A stretch of DNA of 64,000 nucleotides from Nymphaea colorata (Eukaryota > Streptophyta > Magnoliopsida > Nymphaeales > Nymphaeaceae): positions 21,448,848 through 21,512,847 of the forward strand of contig NC_045141.1 of NCBI RefSeq assembly GCF_008831285.2, written 5' to 3'. The position numbers were made by a program, and so were the translations under genes. This document shows positions 57,881 through 64,000 of the stretch, in pieces. The first letter of the stretch is position 1; every line of letters starts with the position of its first letter. The notes beneath the pieces are model-generated. The model was not told the DNA's origin. It did no database searches and saw only the letters and a list, made by a program, of their open reading frames with translations.

Positions 57881-58760
57881 GATGGCTTCCCTAAAACCGG
57901 ACGTTGGATTTCCCATTCAGACCCGACCCGGATCCGTTGATGCGCCCCTCGTTCCAACTTTCTCGGGCAGCAGATGCGCTCGCTCCTTCCACGAGGGCGG
58001 GCAGGAGAGAGGAAGTGAGCGGAGCTGGCCCCCGCGAAGGATCGCCACGGAGATGAACGGTCGGCAGAGGTGGCAGGGCGAGCGTGTGCCACCTGCCCGA
58101 GCGGTCAGGTGGTGCCGTTTTTGGGGAACCATGACATCGATGGTGGTGCCCAACCGGAAACCAGCGGCGTCCCCTCCACCAAAGGACGCCCCGTCCCTTG
58201 CCAAGTGGACGCGACCCCACCCCCTCCGTTACCGTCTGCTGCCCGTCGCCGGCGCCCGGATTTCCCCTGCCCGTTGCCGACTAGGAATGACGTGCCGGTC
58301 GTCTTGTCACGATAGGGACGCCAGCCCAGCACACAGACGGACCCGTTTATCGCTTCGCTTCCTACGGCCATCTCTTCGGGTCCAATCTTGGATCTCTGAT
58401 ATGACGGAAAGACCCGAACTGACGACCCAAAATCCTTTTAGGCATGTGCATAGCAGAAAATAAACGGGTCCAGATATCCAAATGGATGGCGATTGACGAC
58501 CCGGTTCCAGCCGAGGGGACCGAGACTTTTAAGCCGCGTTCCGGACGCTTTGTCCGTGCCTGGTCCTGGGGTGACCGGGTGGAGTCGGTTAAGTTGACGT
58601 CAGCGTCACGTGGATGGCAGATGGGCAGGCACTGGTGGGCACAAGGGGCAAAATAGAATACCGCCTGGTTTTTCACAGAGCTGCCGGTTTCCAGGTGGGG
58701 TCCCCTCCGGGCCCTCCCAGGAAGCCACACCTGTTTCTCCCGAAAATTACAAACATATCA
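57881..58760. other. GC-rich island upstream of the FLZ gene
   Basis: About 880 bp clearly richer in G and C, with many CpG, than the AT-rich DNA around it. Open frames of 80-193 codons run on both strands (longest 57882-58463 plus). They overlap each other and contain no known domain, which is what GC-rich noncoding DNA produces by lack of stops. It may be an unmethylated regulatory region for the FLZ gene 0.5 kb away, or part of an unrecognised gene. Confidence 0.5.
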
Positions 58761-59098
58761 CTGGAGCGCTAGATCAAGCCCCGGCATCCAGACCAGCAAT
58801 TAGCATCGAATTTCTTGGAATGTATCTAAAATCTTCTAAGATGATGATAATGTATGAATATGAACAGGGCCGTTTTTCCTGTGTTTTCTATGTCCAACCA
58901 ACCGGAGAAATGCGACTCAAAGCATACAAGCGATGGCACGGTTTGTAATATACTCCATGATGAAGGGTGGTTCGGTAAGGGCCTCTCTTGATCACGAAAA
59001 TTATAGAAGAGAACCAATAAAAAAGAGGAAGCTCACGGAGGGCACTCTGCCCCCTGTATTGCTCTCGTACCACCCTGGTTTTCTCCGACCGAGCTGCC

Positions 59099-59104
59099 TA
59101 TATA
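59099..59104 (+). promoter_or_regulatory. TATA box of the FLZ gene
   Basis: TATATA in the context GCCTATATATTCCC, followed by a C/T-rich stretch as in plant core promoters. It lies about 125 bp before the ATG, which would give a leader of roughly 90-100 bases. Confidence 0.65.
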
Positions 59105-59225
59105 TTCCCTTCCCTCCCCTCCGTTTCTTCCTCCACTCCACTCCTGCCACTCTTCTCTTCCGCTTCCTTCCTTCTTTCCGTTCTTGCTGCTTTTTTGTTC
59201 CCTTTGCTTTAACCAGCCGTTACCG

Positions 59226-59645
59226 ATGGCCTACAGAGCGAGGGTTTCGGAGAGGAGCCACAGGGAGGCGGGGATCCTCCAGGTTTCCGGCGACGACGAG
59301 GGGGGTTACCCCAGGGAGTTCACGACCGCCATGAGGGCGTACAGGTCAAAGCGGTTCTACGACGTGAGGGCTGAGCGGAGAGTGTCCTTCCTGAAGGCTT
59401 GCCACCTCTGCAGGCGGCCGCTTGGTGAGGGCGACGATATCTATATGTATAAGGGCGATACCCCGTTCTGCAGCGAGGAGTGCAGGCAGGAGCAGATCGA
59501 GCTGGACGAGGCCAGCGAGATGGCCTGGGGGTCTGTGAAAGCGATGCAGAAGAAGAGTAAGGCCTCCCTCGCCGAGCAGCAGCAGCAGCAGCAGCAGAAG
59601 TCGGATAGCTTCCGGGTCCGGGCCGGCACCGTCGCCGCTGCGTAG
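59226..59645 (+). CDS. FCS-like zinc finger (FLZ, DUF581) protein
   Basis: Plant-specific small protein; FLZ proteins bind the SnRK1 kinase and act as adaptors in energy and stress signalling. One uninterrupted frame of 139 aa from ATG 59226 to TAG 59645. The FLZ finger has Cys59-x2-Cys62-x19-Cys82-x3-Cys86, with the signature Phe81-Cys82-Ser83 and EECRQEQIELDE after it, all residues present. Before it is a short basic region (YRSKRFYDVRAERRVSFLKA); after it a run of seven Gln (118-124) encoded by a CAG repeat. Many FLZ genes have an intron within the finger; none is needed here. An upstream in-frame TTG start is not preferred because the ATG follows the TATA box at the right distance. Coding sequence is GC-rich relative to its flanks. 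Confidence 0.92.
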   Translation: MAYRARVSERSHREAGILQVSGDDEGGYPREFTTAMRAYRSKRFYDVRAERRVSFLKACHLCRRPLGEGDDIYMYKGDTPFCSEECRQEQIELDEASEMAWGSVKAMQKKSKASLAEQQQQQQQKSDSFRVRAGTVAAA

Positions 59646-61500
59646 GGTCGGTCGCTTAGGCGCCGCCAGATTTCTCCTTTCTACCTATAAATATAGATCA
59701 CGGGAAGAAAGAAAGGACTTTGAAAACCGATGCAGAGAGTAAGAAGATAAAAGAAAGGCGAAAGAGAAGAGTCGCCGCAGCAAGTGTTCTGAAGAGCTCA
59801 TTTTTTGCGGCGGAAGTCCGGCGAGTTTCGTTTGATCTTTTTCGGCCTTTTTCCGGCGGGGAATTAGAGTGAAGGATGAGCGGCAAATCAGGGATGAGGA
59901 GCGGTTCGCTCGGACGAAGATGCCCTCTTTTCCTTCTTCTTTTTTCTTTCCCCCCTTCCGCTTTCCTGTAATTACGCTGAGATGATGGGAGAGCGCTTTT
60001 CATTATTCTGAAGAACGGGCAAATTGTATAGAGCGTCAAGAGGGCTCAGGGATCGCCCTTCTGTATGTATTCGACCTTTATACCCTTGAGCTTGTAAAAA
60101 GTTTCACGTTGCCCTTTCCATTCTCATTCTTGCCTCCGTTCCTACGTGCTCGTCGGCTTTCTAGTCTTTTCCACGTAACGAGATTTCGTTATTCCGCTTC
60201 ACTCCGGCCACGTTCTTCACCGTCAAATGGCTTTCTAGTCTTTTTCACGTAACGAGATTTCGTTATTCCGCTTCACTCCGGCCACGTTCTTCACCGTCAA
60301 AGCGACGTAACCAAACTAGGATTCCGTTTCTCTGCATCTTCCTTTTTATTCTTTCACAAGCTTTCTCCTCCAGCTTCAGAATTCATGGTGCCTATAAATT
60401 GGGTCTCGGCTTCGCCATCTCGCTCTCGTTTCGTGAAAGGGGAGGCAGGCGGGCCTGTTGAGGAGGGATGTGTGTGCGTGCGCTTTGGCCCCAAGCGGGT
60501 GGGACCAAGCCCTGCTGTTGTTGCCGGGCCTGCGCGTAGGTCTAGACGTGTTGTCGATTTGTGGCCCAGCCATGGTCTGGTTTGGTCATCAGTAGAGGCC
60601 TGTGCTCCTGGCCTCTGTGAGAGCTAAGTTTTGTTGGGCAGGGCAAGACGAGTTTTATCGGGCAGGTGGTTTTTATTCTGTGAAACTCCCTCTGCGATTT
60701 TCCATCTCCACAAGAAATGAGGATTCTAGAGAGGGAGAGCGAGAGAATCTGTTGCGTAGGTGTGGCCTTTAGTAAATCTTTCGTATGAAAACCTTTCTTT
60801 TGTTTGTGTGCATGTGAAACTTGAGAGACAGGGAGAGAGGGATGATAAAAGCCTTACACCAGATGAAAATTCCTCATATAAAATGCTTTGTAAATGTTGT
60901 TTTCATAAACTCATGGATGAAATCCTTCGTCAATGTTACGAGAAACGAAAGCAGTGCGAGAGTTTCTCCGTGGGTGACGAACAGTCGAACACCAGAAACG
61001 GAACCATCTTTTTGTGATTCTGAAGAGATGCCTTTCTTCTATTATTTTTCAAAGAGAGAGAGTGGGGAGAGACAGAGACCCTACAAATTTCCGATGTTGG
61101 TTGTTCTTGAGAAAAAAAAAAAAAAAAATCTTCCTGAGAGAAAGGGTACGAGCTTCTGTTCGTCAACGTCGGAGTTTTTCTCTTCTGGAAGAGAGCGAGA
61201 ACCACATACCGAGGAAGAACCGCTTCTTACGGTGCCTCCGGATGAGAAAACAAACGCGATGTTATTTTTCCCGGGAAAAGCAGATCCCATTTTCCACCGG
61301 CGATCGAGTGGCGCCGTGCGCCTCCTGAGTGAGGCGCGTGTGCCTTGCCTCTTGAAGAAACCCCGTCATCAATCAATTTCTCCATCATTTTTCTCCTCAA
61401 CTTCCTGCGGGCGACGTCTCCATCACCTTCTTTGTCGTTTCCTGTGACGCTGATAACTGAAAAGAAGTTTGTGAAGGCAAATTTTTTCTCTTTTCTTTAA
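59646..61500 (+). other. FLZ 3' flank and unassigned sequence
   Basis: 59646 to about 60060 is the likely 3' UTR. It is followed by a 74-bp tandem duplication (separate entry). 60380-60630 and 61140-61450 are somewhat GC-rich with open frames (largest 60821-61447) but no known domain. A short palindrome GCGCCTC-n6-GAGGCGC lies near 61319-61338. Confidence 0.5.
60155..60302. repeat. 74-bp tandem duplication
   Basis: 60155-60228 is repeated at 60229-60302 with about two changes. The unit begins GGCTTTCTAGTC and contains CACGTAACGAGATTTCGTTA, which is itself partly palindromic (AACGAGATTTCGTT). Confidence 0.93.
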
Positions 61501-63327
61501 GAAGGGAAAGCGAAGTCTTTTCACCAAAGCGAGCGGATCACTAGTCTTCATCTCTCTCTCTCTCTCTCGTACTTCTAGACTTTTTCTGCGTTACCCTTTT
61601 TTCTTTAACACTAAATAAAATGAGAGGTAGAATGGTAATCACTGTACATGTATCTAAAGCTACTCATGGTAAACAACAGAACTGAACAATCCTTTTGCAA
61701 AATGAACTTAGAGAAATCAAATTTTGTCGATTGTAGATCAATCAACTTGAACATTTTCAAACAGGAGAGATCAAACAAAGAAAACCCACATCAGCTTCCC
61801 CTGATTTCTAACCAGAAGAGGACCAACTTGGAGCGTACAGGCCGATACACGCCAACATCAGTAACAGTAAAAGAGAAGCAATCCTACTTCAGCATCATAT
61901 GGTCCCTCACATTGCAAGGAGGTGTGGGCCTTTTGTTGTGGCCCATCTGAATTATTTAAAACCCTTGGAAGAATGCCTCCATACTGTGTGCTCTGCAACT
62001 TGTGTAGCTCAGTATTTGATGTTTACCAGAACACTTTATTGACCAACTAGAGAGCTGCAGAATGAGGCCAAAAAGGGTAGGTGTCATTGATGGGTATGGT
62101 GGTGGCTTTAGCAGGAGAGGAGGGCTCACCATCTCCCATTCCATCAGAAGAAAAAAATAAAATCAATGGTGGTGGCCTTCCCTTGGACTCATTCATCTCT
62201 GCTTCTGGTTGCATCATCCATTTGTCTTCTTCCAAAAGGATGTGACCCATCAAAGTTTTCAACTTTGTTTCAATGCAAATTATCTTGTGACATTGTCTAC
62301 TGCCCTTTTCTGTTTTTGTCTTGGGCCCTTTTCTTCTTCTTCCTTCAGCTGATGTTAGATTGGATGTAAGTAGGAATATTATATCCTGAATCTTGACACA
62401 AATGTCAACATTAAGAAGGTTTTTCCTTTTTTTGCCCATTGATATTATCAGTGATAAAAGGAGACAATAAATGTCTAGTTTCAAAGTATAGAGTCTTTTT
62501 TTAGCTAGACAAATGCTAAGAACTTGTTTTTACTATAGTTTACATTTGTTTATGTTCTTAATTCAAAGTATAGAGTCTTTTTTTAGCTAGACAAATGCTA
62601 AGAACTTGTTTTTCCTATAGTTTACATTTGTTTATGTTCTTAATCATCTCAGCGATTAAAACAATCTGAAATATGATCTTACGGACGAATGCCAAATTTT
62701 TGGACGTTCCATGTATTTTCATTGGAAGGACATGCTTTAAACATTTACGGCCTATTCGACGATAGTTTCACTCCTTTTCTAGCCGGTGTGAATTGCTCTA
62801 TGATTACATTTATTAAGGAGAAAAATTAAATTCGTTCAAAGAATGAAATTAAGTTTATGTGATCTTCATCTCCTTCCATGCTACAAAGAGACTTACGGGG
62901 ACGAGTAAAAAAAATCCACACGGGCGAATCAGGGCTTCGCTTTTCTGGAATCTCGAATTCAAGTATTTGAAATCCCTTATATAGTATTTGCCATTTAGTC
63001 ATATCTGATGTTAGCTATATCAAATCATTTGATTTGGATCAAAACCCCTTTTAAATGAAATCTTCAAGTCCCCTGATTAACCAAGGTCATATATAAGAGA
63101 TGAAGTAATCCGATAATTAAGTTCAGCATGTTTACGTTCACTTGTGCATAGAGACATATGAAAGCTAACTGGAACATGTCAAGGGGGCTGGTGGTGCATA
63201 AAGCACCTCAGCCCATGCTTTCTGGATTTAAAAGGTGGCAGGTGCACCAAACACTCAACTTGGTCTCCAGTCATAAAGATCACTCACATTATAAAGCAAC
63301 TCTTAACCTTAAGATCAAAAGCAAAGG
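61501..63327. other. Spacer without supported gene
   Basis: Holds a (TC)n tract (61550-61568), a minus-strand open frame 62047-62484 (145 codons, no known domain) and an 82-bp tandem duplication. Nothing else identifiable. Confidence 0.5.
62481..62644. repeat. 82-bp tandem duplication
   Basis: 62481-62562 is repeated at 62563-62644 with one clear change in the middle (TTTTTACTATAG against TTTTTCCTATAG) and slight divergence at the end. Confidence 0.92.
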
Positions 63328-63589
63328 TATATATATATATATATAATGACTACTCTCTCATCTAAGCAAATAAATGGTTGAAAAAAAAACAAAAAAAAAA
63401 AGGTGTACACTATTATTAAATGATAAAAATATCAACTATTCACCAGAATATTAAATGATAAAAATGTTGATCACCTTTTTCTTTTTATTTTTTCTTAATC
63501 ATTCATTCTATTGAATTGAACAGCCCCGATCAAATGACAAGGTAATTCTAAAAAACCAAAGTCACTATAATATATATATATATATATAA
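63328..63589. mobile_element. (TA)n-flanked MITE, copy 4
   Basis: (TA)n at about 63330-63344 and 63568-63589. The left end reads ATATAATGACTACTC; the right end, reverse-complemented, reads TATAGTGACTTTGG. Interior ATAAATGGTTGAAAAAAAAA on the left pairs with TTTTTTCTTAATCATTCATT on the right. Also contains a short direct repeat (ATTAAATGATAAAAAT, near 63414 and 63451). Confidence 0.65.
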
Positions 63590-64000
63590 GGATTTATGGT
63601 GCTTTTAACATTGATTTGTAGTGTATTTATGTCTAAATTTTTAATTTTTAACCATTTGACATAATCTAACATGTAACGAATTCCTTACGCTCAATGGATC
63701 GTTACTTTTGGTAACATAAAACTTTGGTGCAATGATGTGAGATTTGAAACTGCTATCAAAAAAACAAAACCAACCCATTGTACTGAACCCGATGGCTAAA
63801 AAAGGAACCATCCTTGCAATTTTACTCACTTACTTTGAAAATTGTGTGTACGAAAAGAAGGTATATGGGTCCACCGGCAAGTATAATTGGAGACTTCTTT
63901 TTTTTCGATCGGGAGAACTTTTTTTATTTTTTTTCTTCTTTTACCTTCACGAACCACAACTTTGGTCGAAAAGACACCATAGAAACTACGGGAAAGAACT
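63590..64000. other. Right-edge spacer
   Basis: AT-rich sequence with T-runs near 63898-63944. No gene or repeat recognised. Confidence 0.5.

Noticed and set aside
57882-58463. 193-codon open frame in the GC-rich island
   Set aside because: No known domain, Arg/Pro-rich composition typical of GC-rich noncoding DNA, and equally long frames overlap it on the other strand.
60821-61447. 208-codon plus-strand frame
   Set aside because: Contains a Lys run from a poly-A tract and many charged low-complexity segments; no domain, no promoter signal.
62047-62484. 145-codon minus-strand frame
   Set aside because: No domain or splice context; could not support it as a gene.

Overview
This is a stretch of plant nuclear genome. 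The genes are intron-rich with canonical GT/AG borders, two or three encode plastid proteins (a chloroplast-type GroES co-chaperonin and two Fe superoxide dismutases), and one carries the plant-only FLZ zinc finger. Spacers are AT-rich and full of (TA)n and (GA)n microsatellites, SINEs, MITEs and retroelement scraps. Coding sequence shows no grass-like GC bias, so a dicot or early-diverging angiosperm fits best; I cannot name the species from sequence alone.

Layout. 1-0.7 kb: 5' part of a chloroplast CPN10 gene (minus strand, cut by the left edge). 2.6-5.7 kb and 8.3-12.2 kb: two Fe superoxide dismutase genes in head-to-head orientation with matching intron positions and phases. The first has a short N-terminus and a cluster of three GTAC motifs upstream. 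The second is FSD2-like, with a long acidic tail and a SINE in an intron. A decayed LTR retroelement lies between them. 13.3-16.7 kb: a five-exon gene for a Cys-rich protein whose metal-binding motif has the exact spacing of the SHI/LRP1 zinc finger. 18.3-26.0 kb: nine-exon AAA ATPase gene of the CDC48C/NVL type (minus strand), convergent with the previous gene, its introns loaded with repeats including a hAT-type MITE with 8-bp target duplications. 37.6-39.4 kb: four-exon RING E3 ligase gene of the BOI/BRG type (minus strand). 59.2-59.6 kb: single-exon FLZ protein gene with a TATA box, downstream of a GC-rich island.

The rest, mainly 26-37.5 kb, 39.5-57.8 kb and 59.7-64 kb, has no gene I can support. 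It contains SINE copies, a small (TA)n-flanked MITE family, a LINE fragment, tandem duplications and microsatellites. The genes do not form an operon or obvious cluster apart from the FSD pair. I found no clearly new system. The observations most worth following are the FSD pair with its GTAC cluster, the LRP1-type motif in a protein that otherwise does not look like SHI/LRP1, and the small duplications that copied a splice donor and a stop codon. All exon borders were placed by eye from splice consensus, reading phase and family knowledge; no alignment or transcript was available.
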